Assembly (NCBI RefSeq): GCF_000003815.2
Contig: NC_049990.1
Coordinates: 8,346,758 to 8,410,757 of the forward strand
Length of the DNA: 64,000 nucleotides
Direction: 5' to 3'
Origin: Branchiostoma floridae
Taxonomy: Eukaryota > Chordata > Leptocardii > Amphioxiformes > Branchiostomatidae
Part shown: positions 13,614 to 39,432 of the stretch, in pieces
How the letters are laid out: each line of letters opens with the position of its first letter
Numbering within the stretch: the stretch's first letter is position 1
Program-made: the position numbers and the translations under genes
Notes under the pieces: model-generated
What the model was told of the DNA's origin: nothing
The model's input: only the letters and a program-made list of their open reading frames with translations
Databases searched by the model: none

Positions 13614-13802
13614 ACTTGTCTCTACCAGACTGACTACGTTGGCAATTATAGGGAGAAAAGGTGCCAGGGGAGTTTTGCTACCTGAGGAGTTGGTCGGCCC
13701 GGAGGGGAAACATGAACCTAAGCGTCGACTGCCTCCTCTGGCCAATTTCCCGATTTTATTTTTCTACAATACTCGAACCCCCGTAGGAAGGCCTGGTGGA
13801 GG
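13614..13802. mobile_element. Degenerate MITE related to the 21138 element
   Basis: The left end TCTCTACCAGACTGACTACG and right end CGTAGGAAGGCCTGGTGGAG are diverged inverted repeats. The right end recurs almost exactly at 20451-20467. No clear target duplication remains, so the left limit is uncertain. Confidence 0.5.
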
Positions 13803-14307
13803 CTAATAACACAACATGTAAAAATGCAACTATTCTTTAAACCATCGCCAACACTACGAATCAGCAATGTTGTGTCCCCGCTCGTTCTTGAACAATAAGG
13901 TGAGAGGTTCGGCCCCTTTCACGGCAGTGGAAATTTCCAGGCGTGGTAAAGGTGAAGAACACAAGGTGCCAGTCGAACAGGTGGTCGTACGTGCGGAAAA
14001 AAGCGACCTCTAGAGACCAACTGATGAAGTACACTGATATATGGTTTGCACTTGTTATAGTCTCTGTAACTCAAACTCCGCTGTCCAGGGCTGTAACTGG
14101 ACCCTCCCCGCTAGAGGTTAGCAATGTTGGGCGGGCTGTATAGAAGCTTGCTTAAATCAGGCTAGTCTTGTTACAATCGACATATTCATAACGGACGATT
14201 GTGACCTCTTTATCATATGTCCGCATTGTTGATCATCGCCTACGTAGGTCAATTTATCTATACTTTATTCCAAATGCGAGACCAGATCACTCATACTTGA
14301 CTGTACT

Positions 14308-14327
14308 AAATATTATCGATAATATTT
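14308..14327. other. 20-bp perfect palindrome
   Basis: AAATATTATCGATAATATTT is its own reverse complement over 20 bases. It sits in non-coding DNA with no neighbouring gene, and no function is assigned. Confidence 0.9.
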
Positions 14328-15057
14328 TGTTGATCTGTATGTAGCCTCGTAGTACCATTATCCATATAACAAGTTAGCTAGTAGTTTGTATTGGCTGCCA
14401 TACATTGTACCTTGTGCGATTGTTGAGCAATAAAGTCATTCATTTTTGGTGGGGGTGTGAACAGTAAACGGGACATATGATAAAAATGTGACAATATTCC
14501 CCACCAACCTCTGCTTGGAGAGTACCAACGACACTGGTATGTTCCGGAGAAGAACACCCCAAAATCTTTTAGCTAGAAATATAGAAATGTATTTTCTCCA
14601 AAAGCTCTTCTGCTCTTTATATTCTTCCAACCAATGAACCAATCGTAATTATAACAAGTGACCTGGTTTAAAATGCTGTATGTCACAGGCGACCATATCC
14701 CGCATACAGTCAGAAGATGAACGTTTTCCCAACTGATCCGATCCATGTGATCTAGGCTGTCAGAAAACGGGGAATCGGGAGAACGACGGTTTTCACTGTC
14801 CCAACATCTGCTTGCAGGCCCAAGTCGTTGGTCAGGGTAATCACGCACCTAACGATCACTTTGCATACTGCAGTATATGTGGACTCTGCAGTGATATTAT
14901 ACATGGCTATGATAGTATCGAAGAAAGAGAAAAGAAGTGAACAGCTTATCAGACTCGTTGATAGCAAATGTGTAATTCAAATGGGCGACTCCTCCGCAAT
15001 TTTTTTAGCTTAATTGGCCGACCTCTACTATTTTTTACCAAAGCCGTCTGGTAGACT

Positions 15058-15297
15058 GGTCACTCACTCACTCGCTCACTCACTCGCTCACTCACTCACT
15101 CACTCACTCACTCACTCACTCACTCACTCACTCACTCACTCACTCACTCACTCACTCACTCACTCACTCACTCACTCACTCACCCAATCATTCACTCACT
15201 CATTCATTCATTCATTCATTCATCCACTCGCTCACTCACTCTCTCACCCACTCACTCGCTTACTCGCTCGCTCACTCACTCACTCACTCACTTACTC
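15058..15297. repeat. (CTCA)n microsatellite, about 240 bp
   Basis: CTCA/CACT tetranucleotide units run with occasional CTCG, ATTC and CCCA variants. They create an artefactual ORF of repeating Thr-His-Ser-Leu. The interruptions suggest an old array. Confidence 0.97.
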
Positions 15298-17037
15298 AAA
15301 TTATCCGATGAAATCGGTGGTAACGGTGGCTGTTTACGAGGCTAAGTCGTCCTCTTTATCCAGTGGATAATTTTCCCTGCCAACCAGTTTTCACACCAGG
15401 AAATGTGGCAACCGTCAAGTCACAAGAACAGGGCCTGACTGTTTCACAACTGTCGGAAAGTTCCACGGTTTTTGTCAGGAATAGAATGCCGAGCATACAA
15501 GCAAACATTGAGCGGGAAATCGAATTGGGTCAAAGCCAAAACAAGGCCATTGCTCAGGGCACACTCCAAGTGGTCGTCATGGTAACGGGGTCACATTTTG
15601 TTGACAGGACAGTTTTTCGTCGTCTATCACAGGGTCAATGTGCCTATGCAAAGTTTTCATTGGTTGCAAAAGATCGTTTACCAGTAAACGGCCACCTTTC
15701 GTCGACGATGTCGGTGGCCTGTAATATCTCAAAAGTAAAGCCGTGTGTTAAACAGTATGGGGTTAGCGCTGTCAAAGAGTTCCTGACAGCTGGCCCCTTA
15801 ATTTATCTAGCAGCTCTACGGGAGTGTTCCTGTGAGCTGACTTTTGTCATACAAGAAGTCGTAGAGATATACTCTCAGCGTCCGCTTACTTTAAAAAGCT
15901 TTCACTGCCGGCCACGGAAGAAGGTTCCTGAGCCACTCCCAATGCTTCCTAAGCAGGATGGGCACATCGTAACTTTTCTAACGGCCCTCTTTTAGTTTTA
16001 TATGACGGCCGATTCAAGTTTGAAAAAGTCTTATAGGCCATTCACATTTGTCGCACAATAATCTTACGATCAAAGACAGAGGACATTCTTACGACACTTG
16101 CCTAGCAAAATTAGTTCGTTGTCGGCAGTTGGTTGTGTCACAGCCTGCTTCAGGGTTATGCGACACCAAAATTGTACGACGACATACGATACGTCGATAG
16201 ATGTCGATGAAGTGACCGCGCCGTAACATGCACGTTGACTGTTGGAGAATGGTAATCTCCAAACAGATCCACTATGCGTAATGCATAGTATCAAACTTCC
16301 CGTTTGACTCCCTTAGCCGGCCACACTCCTTGGCCAGCTTTGATGCTATCTTATGGCACCGTAGGATCTGCTTGGAGATTAGGGGAATGGGAGTAAGTTA
16401 CGATAACCCCACTCAGCTTACCACACTTAGACATTATGACATGTTTTGTCCTCTTACAGCGAATTTCCTGATATACAGAGTAAATGAATGAAGAAAAAGG
16501 CCAAGGTCAATTTTAGCCCACTCGCGACTTTCCTTGCTCATTTTGCACAAAAAATTAGATCTTCTATCCTGGTTAAAAGTAGGTCAGTTCCCTCGATATT
16601 GTAAATTGTTTGTTTCTTGTCCGTAATTCGTCTACCGTGCTTCCTAGACTAATTGCAAATTTCCGTGAGAGGGGCCCAGGGGATTACTGCACTTTGGTGT
16701 ACTGTAAATGTTTACCTCCAAGGTAGACTAATAGGTCACTAGCTAACAATTCAGTCTTGAAATGTAAGTGCTTCCAAGTTGAAACTTGTCGTCTTCTTAA
16801 AACTTTTTAAGGTTCTTAAACACAGTCTTCTCCTACAATTGATCGATTGTAATAGGTACTACTGGTTTTTGGACAGTTCGTCTTAAGGGCCGCATACATA
16901 TATAGTCGAAGCCGGTTGGCTTCATGTATCTACAATTGTGTAAAATCAATACGGTCAAATTTAAAAATTGAAGAAGAAGAAGTCAAAAACGTTGTGGACC
17001 CAGGTCAGAATATTTTCATCAAGTACTAGTGGCTCCC

Positions 17038-17310
17038 TGAGTACTCTTGAAGCAGAAAACTCTTGCGTGCCTCTTTGGTTGACCACAAGTACATGTAATC
17101 TTCCAAAATGTGTCAATGAACCACTCGTATATTCAGATGTAAGAGTGGAAATATGCAGGGAAAATCCAAAGTACTGTTAATCCAGATATTTCTTTATCAA
17201 GAGGTTGGTTGTTGAGTATCTTTGAAGTAGAAAGCTCTTACGCGCCTCTTTGGTTTACCTCGAGTACCTGTAATCTCACACAACATGTCACTGAGAGCAC
17301 TGACATATTT
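17038..17310. repeat. Diverged tandem duplication, about 176-bp period
   Basis: The blocks at 17038 and 17214 share GAGTA-TCTTGAAG-AGAAA-CTCTT-CG-GCCTCTTTGGTT, followed by a similar stretch that includes GTAATCT. Divergence is roughly 20 percent. No coding sense is visible in either copy. Confidence 0.7.
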
Positions 17311-17344
17311 TTTACTTTTACCGATTTTCCAAAGCCTGTAAACC

Positions 17345-17472
17345 GGTAGTCTCTACCAGACTCCGGCCTGGCCTAATAGTAATAGGGGACTTTGGCCAAG
17401 TTATACTAATAAACGTCTAGTAGGAGTTAATTGGTCTAGGAGTGAACTGACCGGCCGGAGGATAGACTGCAA
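17345..17472. mobile_element. Possible MITE fragment with GTCT...CTCCGGCC ends
   Basis: AGTCTCTACCAGACTCCGGCC on the left resembles the complement of the segment ending CCGGCCGGAGGATAGACTG on the right, with a gap. The TCTACCAGACT part matches the left end of the element at 13614. No target duplication is seen. Confidence 0.3.
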
Positions 17473-18662
17473 TCCCATGTTAACTTATTTGTCCCTATTT
17501 GGCCAAATTATTGTCTTATTTTCTTTCCAACTGACACGTCTGCTTGGAGACTAGTATACCGGATGCTCAGCACAGAACCAGTCGTGTGTGCGTGTTTTCC
17601 TATTTGCTGTAATTGCTACTCTTTCCATGGCGTTTTTCAACAAAGGAATCCAACGTTGCGTGGCGGGCTCCAAAAGCAGCCGTCAAGTGATCCGCTTACG
17701 TGCAAATAAGTCAAGAGCAGACATGCGCGAAACAGTCGTCTGCATCAGAGACTTCACACAACCAATACATCTGCCACATGCTTCACCTCACCACGTTATG
17801 ATTTTTCACAAGTCAACAAACACACACGGAAACTTCTTTAGTAGGTTTTGTTTTGGGTTGGTTTTACAGGGGCGTGAGAAACTTTCACATGAGGCGGTGT
17901 TATCCTATATCGCACAGCCATGTTTTTATCAACACAGGTGTAAATGTGCCCAGCGACAGACGGAACTAGAATCGTTTCAACCAAGATACAGATATATCAT
18001 GTATGGCTATTATATATGGCATACTTAGCTGAAAATAATCAACTTCAAGAGTACAGTGTGGTGTGTTATAATGTGATAAAGTGTCTATAATACTGACGCG
18101 ACTGTCGTTACTTTGGAAACGTGCGGCCAAACACGACCCCTTCAGCTTACCCCAATCTTAATCCGTCACGCTCAACAGGTGGTCACAAAAGTTCTTTCGA
18201 TTCCACAAATGAAATCAGTTTCCAGAATCAATAAAAACTAATATTTCAAAGCGGTTATATTGTTGTGTGGATACTATCCCTATGTTTAACACGCCAATTT
18301 TGCACAAAGTGATCATATTGAACTACATACATTACATTAACGAACGTTTGTTACTCAATCGTTGTACACGTACGGAAAATGTAAACGAATTTCGACTATG
18401 GACTAAAATGTCGGTCACATGCAAGTCGTAACCAAGTGTTGTCTGAAGTCCTGTACAAATACGCTGAAGAGCACTTGTCGGTGTATCAATGACTTTTCCG
18501 ACCTGTTTGCTCTTAAGCCACCATACTACTTTGTTTCGGGTCACAAACGATACATAATTTCCACAAAATTTTAGAGACAAAAAGGTCATCATTTCTAGCA
18601 GGTTGTTCACTGATAATATGATATCATACATACAGAAGATTAGTTTTCCTCAAACTTGGTTT

Positions 18663-19460
18663 TTAGTCGTCATTCTGTTCTACATCTTTCTCCGACTTGT
18701 CCCCCTGCATGAAGGCTTGTACCTCCGGGTTCATGGCGGCTTCCTTCATGTCCAGGCCCGTCTGCACGGACGAGACGGGCACCTGGCCGTTTTTCTCCGA
18801 GCCTGAGGAATCGTCCGCCCGGAGCTCCGCCATCCCGCTCTGTACGCTCTCTAGACTCGGTGCCGTGGAGGGCGAGGACGGAGTGGAGCCGCCCTGGTTG
18901 TTGTTCTGTCCGTCCGCGGGTTTCGGCACCCTCATCACAACCTTTTCCTTCGACTCCTTCCTGCTATGTTTCAGTGAAGACTTCCTCTCCTGTCTGTTCG
19001 CGTCTTGCTTCCATGTTCGGAACGCGGCGCTAAACTGGTGCGTGAGAACCATGACCATAGCCTGGGCCTTCTGCTTCTTACTGCACAGCACCGCGTGGCA
19101 AAACAAGTCTTCCTTGCTGCCGCCGGGAGTCCCCGTTATCCAGCTGAACACCTTCGGGAGTTCCAGGTCGGCCATGCAGTAGGACACGTTCTGGATCTTG
19201 AAAAATTCGTCGACTGGCTCCGTTCCCTTTTGTAGAGGCTCTACCTCTTTCATGTGCATGCCCTCGGGGGTTACTGTTAGCGACACCTTTCTCAACTTGC
19301 GGTCGGGGATGCTTTCCCTGGCCGCCCATATTTTCTTGGTCGGTTCAGCAGTGCAGCCTTTTCCATTCGGTCTATCGGTCTTCACCTTCCCCAGGTAGCA
19401 CACATAGAAAACAGGGTTCTCGGGCGTTATATCCAGCGACTGCTTCTTCTTACTGAACAT
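18663..19460 (-). CDS. FAM43-like PTB/PID-domain protein, single exon
   Basis: The product is 265 residues from ATG 19460 to TAA 18665-18663. A phosphotyrosine-binding (PID) domain covers about residues 14-155. FAM43A/B landmarks are FYVCYLG (18-24), GCTAEPTKKIW (35-45), NVSYCMADLELPKVFSW (91-107) and CHAVLCSKKQKAQAM (121-135). A basic stretch (155-178) and a low-complexity Ser/Asn/Pro and acidic tail follow. I chose this Met because MFSKKK aligns with the internal MFRSKRKK of human FAM43A. The frame is open for 39 codons upstream (to 19577), but that part is not conserved. Vertebrate FAM43 genes are also intronless. PTB domains bind NPxY-type peptides; the cellular role of FAM43 is poorly defined. 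The C-terminal half is shorter than in FAM43A. Confidence 0.82.
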   Translation of the reverse strand: MFSKKKQSLDITPENPVFYVCYLGKVKTDRPNGKGCTAEPTKKIWAARESIPDRKLRKVSLTVTPEGMHMKEVEPLQKGTEPVDEFFKIQNVSYCMADLELPKVFSWITGTPGGSKEDLFCHAVLCSKKQKAQAMVMVLTHQFSAAFRTWKQDANRQERKSSLKHSRKESKEKVVMRVPKPADGQNNNQGGSTPSSPSTAPSLESVQSGMAELRADDSSGSEKNGQVPVSSVQTGLDMKEAAMNPEVQAFMQGDKSEKDVEQNDD

Positions 19461-19596
19461 GGTGAGGCACAAAGGAGAGGAAAAAAGGAAATAAACAGAG
19501 TCACGCACGAAAACAGCACTGAAATCCTTCTGTCTTACGGCTACTTGAGATCCGTGACCGCTTGAATCCGCCAACACCGCGCCTGGTGGTTCGCCA

Positions 19597-19640
19597 GTGT
19601 TCTCTCTCTGCGCTCACGGGGAGGTTATATCAGTGGCGCC
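19597..19640 (-). promoter_or_regulatory. Possible core promoter of the FAM43-like gene
   Basis: On the minus strand a TATAAC sequence (complement at 19624-19629) lies in a locally GC-rich stretch, about 165 bases upstream of the ATG. That would place the start near 19597. This is positional inference only. Confidence 0.3.
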
Positions 19641-20442
19641 GACGACAGACGCGCCCCAGTCTGCTACACAAGATAACGGTTCTATCCCGGGGGAGATGGG
19701 AGCGAAAATCCGGAGGACTTTGCCAACTATTCAGATCTATTTGCCCAGGAGGCTATGTGGCTTCGACCAACGCCCGGGCTTGGCGGGAGAGGCTTTTGTT
19801 CGTCATGGGCGACACGGATAGTGTTTCCTGGGGTAATTGTGTTGTGTTCGGGGTTCACAGGTGGTCGTCGCTTTGTGAGAGGCTTGGAGAGAGGACTGAA
19901 TGAAAACGGGAACACACTGTGCTGAGAGAAAATCGATAAAGTACATGTACACCGCTGGTCGGCACTGACAAATGTTGCAGAAACTGGGGGTAACATACTC
20001 TCCAAGCAGAGGTTCCGTCGCGGTTGTTTCTGACGTGTTTTTAGGCGTTTTTGTCGGGCTGCCGGTCTATTTTGTACCGCTTTTTTTATGTCTCGCGGCC
20101 TCACGGGCGTCGGGCTGACAGTTTGTACCGTTTTCTTTTCATTTCGCTAACCCACAAAAACGCCGAAAACATGTCAAAAACAGCAGGAGCCGAACCTCTG
20201 CTTGGACAACGCATGCACTCTATTTCTCTGCAAAGCCCAGGCCTGGCAAAGGCTTAATTGGACCATACTGATTTGAGTATATGAATGGCATCCTCTGGAC
20301 ACTCCAAAGTTGATGCGAGCGAGCGAGAAAAAGTTGGGCAAAGTCTTATGAAATCATAGTGGTCAGGAGGGTTGAACAAAGGGCAAATGGTATAACAGAC
20401 TTGCCAGGAGGATGAAATGCTAATCCTTTCACGGATCCATAA

Positions 20443-20467
20443 CCCCGTAGGAAGGCCTGGTGGAGGC
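20443..20467. mobile_element. Solo right end of the 13614-type MITE
   Basis: CCGTAGGAAGGCCTGGTGGA followed by GGCTA repeats the right end seen at 13783-13802. No matching left end is visible nearby. Confidence 0.5.
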
Positions 20468-21137
20468 TACAGGTATTAAACAGAAGAGGGTCTAGAAATA
20501 TGAGGAAGTCACTTTCTACAGTGTATTTGGTTGTGATCAAATGTCTGCAGCACTTCCTATTACAGCTGGGTGGCACTCCAATACTTTTTACTTTTTCATA
20601 TACGATAAAGTAGCCAGTTTCTCCATGTGCTTCACAAGCATTCAGTCTTCTGCTAAACTCCAAAAGTACCCTCTAATTGAATTAATCCTATGGCTGAATA
20701 CAGTGCAAAACTTTTAGGTAAGGTTACAAAACTAATTTCAGGATCGCTGAAAAATCTCGTCTTGTTATGTGTTCTTTGCTACCTTATGAGCAATTTGCCT
20801 TCTCGGTGTGCTTAGCGATCGTCATTTATTCCGAAAATATGCACGATAAACGAAGTGTCTGTGTATAGGGAGTACATGGGTAGGGTCTGCATGGGTTTAG
20901 TGAGTGTCATATTGTTTTACAAAACACACATCGCACAATTCATCCCAAGGTGAATTCCACAAAAATTCGGCTGATTATGTATTCATTGACACATTATCTT
21001 TTGGAAAACACAACCCCCTTCTGGAGTGGAATGCCCCTTTAATTGCACACCCCATTTGCCACTGCATTTCGTGCAATTATCCGAATGATGCAACAAAGCG
21101 AAGTTATTAAGCTGGACCGCACCACCACGGAATTTCA

Positions 21138-21294
21138 TAGCCTATACCAGGCTTCGTGGATCGGTGGTCTAATTGTAGAAATTGGACAAATAGAGTCTAT
21201 AGTACGCTAGGGGAGTTAGCCGGCCAGAAGAGTACGTTTCCTCACCGTGAGGATAATTATGATTCTACCGATCCACGGAGCCTGGTAGAGGCTA
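21138..21294. mobile_element. Mutator-like MITE with 9-bp target duplication
   Basis: This is a 157-bp element. The left end TAGCCTATACCAGGCTTCGT and the right end (complement TAGCCTCTACCAGGCTCCGT) match at 26 of 28 terminal bases. It is flanked by perfect 9-bp repeats GGAATTTCA at 21129-21137 and 21295-21303. It shares the TAGCC terminus and duplication length with the element at 12240. There is no ORF. Confidence 0.88.
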
Positions 21295-23649
21295 GGAATT
21301 TCATACAATTAACAAAAGTGTGTGATTATCCGTTGTGCAATTAACTGGCTGCCACTGTATCCCTTTTACAATGTTTTTTTTTTTCAATATACGTACGGTA
21401 TATTTTCACTCGATTTTGCAGCTCCTGCTTTATATGTTTTCCAGTTTTGGGAAAAGGACTGAAATTGATGTGCGTGTATGTCATCCATGTAATCAAATAA
21501 AATGTCCTTAGGAAGATAAAGTAATGAAATATACACACACGGGAAGTTTTATCTTCAACATGTTTAATGACCTTAGTAAGTACAAAACATGACACGGTCT
21601 TGTGTCGACCCCCACAAAGTGTTTTGCAACAAACTATAGAAAGAACACCAAGAAACATAAGAACTCTCAAGACACAAGGATGGGACCTTTTTCTGCCAGA
21701 CATTACAGAATTATTACATATTATAATAGATAAAATACTCTGTATGTATGTAAATTACCTACGAACAAAGTTTCTGTGCCATCCTATTTTCTATGAGCCA
21801 CCCTCTCCTTCTTACCCAGTTCCACCGCACCCATCCGTACCTCTAGGCATAGTGGTTCGACCCAGCTCCAACAGTTTTGTATGGAGGCCTGGGATGTACC
21901 ACTGGATGCCAAGGGATGGTCAGGGTGGAGGTGTGGCAAGGGGGCTGTGATGTGTAGACAAACGCACCTCTGACATATCTCAGGAATGTTATTTTACAGT
22001 AAGAACTGCCATTCTTGTCATAAAAGTAATCATGTGTGCCGTGCTTCTCAGCAGATCCACCCCCTCACTCTTTCCTGTTGTTATCTTTGTATACCTCTGT
22101 GCTTGGCAGGAGGGGGGTGAGATCAGCTGATAGCACAGCACCATAGTACGCATATACATACACTGCAGTGAAGAATGTGGAATTTGGCATTGATACAACA
22201 TCGGGAACAAAAATATCGCGCGGTCTGGTTAGATTGTGACCGCACTGTACAATGATATACAGCAGAATTTGAGTTTAAAATAAATAACTTGAGATTGCTT
22301 CAACATACAAGTCTTTTGCCTCTTAACGTTGGCCCAACTCGGCCGAATGTAACAATTCTGTACAGCATATACTTAGTAATGGTAATGGCCCAAAATCATT
22401 GGCAGCAAGTCCACACTGCCCCTCTTTAGCTTCGCTGTCAACTGAGGTCTATACAAAATGAACCTATTGCATCTTCCCCTCTCTCTGTACATCTTTCCAA
22501 TAAAATAAAAAGCTAGTAATGATACCTCTGGAATGCTCAAATTTTCTTCTCTAACAATAGCCTACATTTGGTATGACATGCAGCAATTTACGAAAAACAT
22601 ACTTAAATTTGCTACAATTTATAACAGATGTACAACAGATACTGAAGAAAAGCTAATAAGGGTCAGTGGCGACTCAATGCAACACTCTGGACTTGACGTT
22701 ATTAACCCAAAATCATCCCTTGCAAACTAATAGCACCAGGTTGAGATAGATCCTCCCATACTTTCGTGCCAAACGTCACGAGCGTTACCTCGCAAACATG
22801 ACAAGTACCGGAGGTACAGTAGTTTTCGAAGTTTTAGCGATACAGCTAAAGATTTAACACATACAGAATCTAATACAGTTCTTTCATCTATTACTTATTG
22901 ACTAAATTGTACTTTCCAATGTGCCAGATATGCAATCATTGTCTAGAAGTTCCCTCCTAGCATCAGATAGAATCAACTGACAGGCAACATCAGACCTGCT
23001 TTTTCTTCCATCATAATTTCGACACCTAAAAACGAATCCGTCTACTGATCTTGGACGCTGTCATACTACAAGTTCTGACATGTTAAAAAATAAAGTGCAA
23101 CATGTGAAATCTGTCCCTGTGCTTCTAACGGGCGTCACAGAGAATAATACACAGCAGCTTCCTGGTCACATACCTACTTGGACTGAAAATAAAATACTTC
23201 ATTTGCAAAGATATTACAACATTTTCGGACCACAATTTTGGTTCAACTGTCAACTATGCTTAAAAGTGGCTATCCTTTACTTTGTAGTGGAAAATGCTTA
23301 TACAGAATTTTTCATTTCGCTTTCAGAGGCTATCAACTTGTACAAAAATAGAGAATTTTATATCCTTTTCTTTCCACAGGAGCGTACAGTTGTGCTGGCT
23401 GGCACAGGCACGTGGAGGCATCAGGACGACAACATAGCCGGCCCCAACGTAGCCAGCACTGTTCAAAGATATGTACACTCTTCAATCATCGGTTGTATAA
23501 TGTTTTAAATGCTAAGAGAAGTTGGGCCACACGCTTCACTCTACCTCAGTCCCAGGGAAAGGCGTTAGTTCTATGTTCTGGGTTGAACCCAGACCCCCTG
23601 GTATGACATCTGCGACGAAACGCAGACACGCTTCATATGTTACACTTGG

Positions 23650-23830
23650 GTTCACTCGTGAAAAGAGTGAACACTACACCCCCTCTCGTGGAGTGAATAC
23701 TTAGCTCACTCGACGTCAAACTGAACACGTCCACTCTTCTCGAGTGAACACTTGAATCTGTTCACTCCCCTTTAAACGGAGATGGCTTGCTTTCCCCTTA
23801 GTTGACAGCTAGTTAACTCTCGGAGTGAAC
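23650..23830. repeat. Cluster of GTTCACTC/GAGTGAAC motifs
   Basis: GTTCACTC or its complement occurs at 23650-23657, 23665-23672, 23742-23749, 23760-23767 and 23823-23830. A variant GAGTGAAT lies at 23691-23698 and further partial sites between them. The first pair forms an inverted repeat with a 7-base spacer. Such motif clusters can be transposon ends or arrays of protein-binding sites; neither is established here. Confidence 0.7.
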
Positions 23831-25149
23831 AAACCCTGATTGATTTGTCTTGGTCGTAGCCCTGGTACTGAGGTACCCTTCACATCTCAAATTCCATTAG
23901 CAAAAAATGGTCATGTATAATATACAGTGCAGTACTTAAACAATGTTGTATACAGAGATTTGGCTGTCCACCTGAACAGCCAACAATACTGGCCGAGCTT
24001 ACCAGTACGATACCACTGGTGAAAATGGGAAGCGACACCTAGCTGATTCCAGGGGGATTCCAGGTAACTTGGAGACGATTCAGTGCAGTCGACATGCACA
24101 GAGTCGGCAAACTCCTGGTTGAACACTTTTTAGCCTTAACAAAAGGCCACTAGTCTGGAGTCCTAAAGTCAGTGGTCACGTGCCGTTCCACAAACGCACG
24201 GAACCCCACCGGAATTTCGTGGAACTTTGAATCAACAACTGCTTTCCTTGCAGAATCGTGGCTACAACAGGAACTTCCATTCCCTGACTTCTTGTTGTTG
24301 TTTTTTTCCGCAGTTTAACATCTGAGTCTCTACACAGCACAGGCTCCCGTGGGAGCGGGATGTAAAACAGAACAGCAGCTCTCGTTCGTCAGAAATACTC
24401 TCTACACTCCTACCAAAAAACCTTGTCAACGAACGTCGTGGTTATTATAACATGGAAACAAGTTAATAGTAAACAACTCCAATAATACTCCCATGGTCCT
24501 TTGCAACTCTGGAAAGCCTTGTACGAATTGCTGTCGACGAGACAGCAACATATGCATAATTTTTACAGCTGTAAAATGGCTGGGTACTATATAAAGTCGT
24601 CATGCCTATAAGCCTTACTCCTAATACAGGCATATTCCGAATGCTTACAATGGTAAAAGCTTCAGTAAATGTCAACTGTAAGACAATGTCAACAACTACT
24701 GGTTGGCATTCTTCCTTCATAAAAATCCCTCCAGCTTTCACCTAGCCCAGCCTTCCTTTTCTAAAGCTGACCCTTCAATTTTTTTTTGTAACACTTAAAT
24801 TCAACTCTGCTCGCGGGCTTTTGTTATACTCTCTCGGTCATTTCTTTACCTTACCCTGCTTAACAATTATATGTGAAGGCTTCCTGACAATATGCGGTAT
24901 TTCATGTGTTTTTTTCGTATCAGGATATAATATTGCATCTTTGCCTTGTTCACATACACTTCATGCTATATCAAGTTACAAGGCCATGGCCAGTGATGCA
25001 ATGCATGATGGATATGAACTTCTGTAGGTCCCAGGTAATCTCTCAAAGGATCATGGGATTTGTGTGCCACATGGGAACGGGGTGACTACTATATACTAAT
25101 GATATCTACTAGTCTGGCAACCGTTGTGGGGGCTGGGGGGTGGTCCGAC

Positions 25150-39054
<13,905 letters not shown>

Positions 39055-39403
39055 AACTAGAAAATATCGTGGACGATTTTCTCCTTAAACTATCAGTGAA
39101 CTGAAATTTTCTGAAATGGTCTAACAAAAAGATGGAGGCATCGGAAACTACTTATACCGTCGGCCTCTGACGTCACATTGAGTCACATGGTCTAAATAAG
39201 GAATGCTGATTGGCTAAAAATTCCTTCAGGGTAAAGGGTTACAGAAATTTTGTAAAAATTTATACAATATTTTGAGAAAAAAGAATTGCTTAACAAGTGA
39301 GCTATTTTAGCTGATGATATGACCAAAAATGTATTCATTTAAAACAATGAGTAGCTATTTAGAAAAAAGTCAAAATCTTGCATAGGTAATTACATCCGGG
39401 CAT
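39055..39403. promoter_or_regulatory. Divergent promoter region between DDX3 and RPL8
   Basis: The DDX3 ATG (39054, minus) and the RPL8 TOP tract (39404, plus) are about 350 bp apart. The interval contains a perfect CRE, TGACGTCA (39168-39175), and a YY1-like AAGATGGAGGC (39130-39140). A YY1-like GGCCATC lies in RPL8 exon 1. There is no strong TATA box. Shared control is inferred from the arrangement. Confidence 0.7.
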
Positions 39404-39432
39404 CTTTCTCTTTCCCAGTGTCGGCCATCACG
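39404..39432 (+). other. RPL8: RPL8 non-coding exon 1 with 5'TOP tract
   Basis: The pyrimidine run CTTTCTCTTTCCC (39404-39416) is a typical 5' terminal oligopyrimidine start of a ribosomal-protein mRNA. It is followed by a short leader and a donor (GTGGGT at 39433, or GTAAAA at 39437). The intron runs to the acceptor at 40260-40261. TOP mRNAs are translationally controlled by mTORC1/LARP1 in animals. Confidence 0.75.

Larger units (their letters stand above)
11641..18662. other. Intergenic DNA without a recognised gene
   Basis: Apart from the MITEs at 12240 and 13614, the microsatellite at 15058 and a diverged duplication at 17038-17310, nothing is recognised. A homopolymer of about 16 G lies at about 12560-12575. 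The longest frame (15363-15995 plus, 210 residues) has no domain, no clear start context and no codon signature, so I treat it as chance. Confidence 0.6.
19641..25149. other. Intergenic DNA between FAM43-like and DDX3
   Basis: This holds the 21138 MITE, the solo end at 20443 and the GTTCACTC cluster at 23650-23830. The right part should include the DDX3 3' UTR, which runs leftward from 25149. I found no canonical minus-strand AATAAA close to the stop, so the UTR end is undefined. No gene is recognised. Confidence 0.55.

Noticed and set aside
15014..15370. ORF of Thr-His-Ser-Leu repeats
   Set aside because: It is the translation of a CTCA microsatellite.
15363..15995. 210-codon plus-strand ORF, the longest unexplained frame outside recognised genes
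   Set aside because: No recognisable domain, signal peptide or repeat structure; it abuts a microsatellite; a frame of this length can occur by chance in 64 kb. A protein search plus RNA-seq would decide.
17588..18028. 146-codon plus-strand ORF with a hydrophobic start
   Set aside because: The signal-peptide-like start is not followed by any recognisable mature domain and the composition looks like non-coding DNA.
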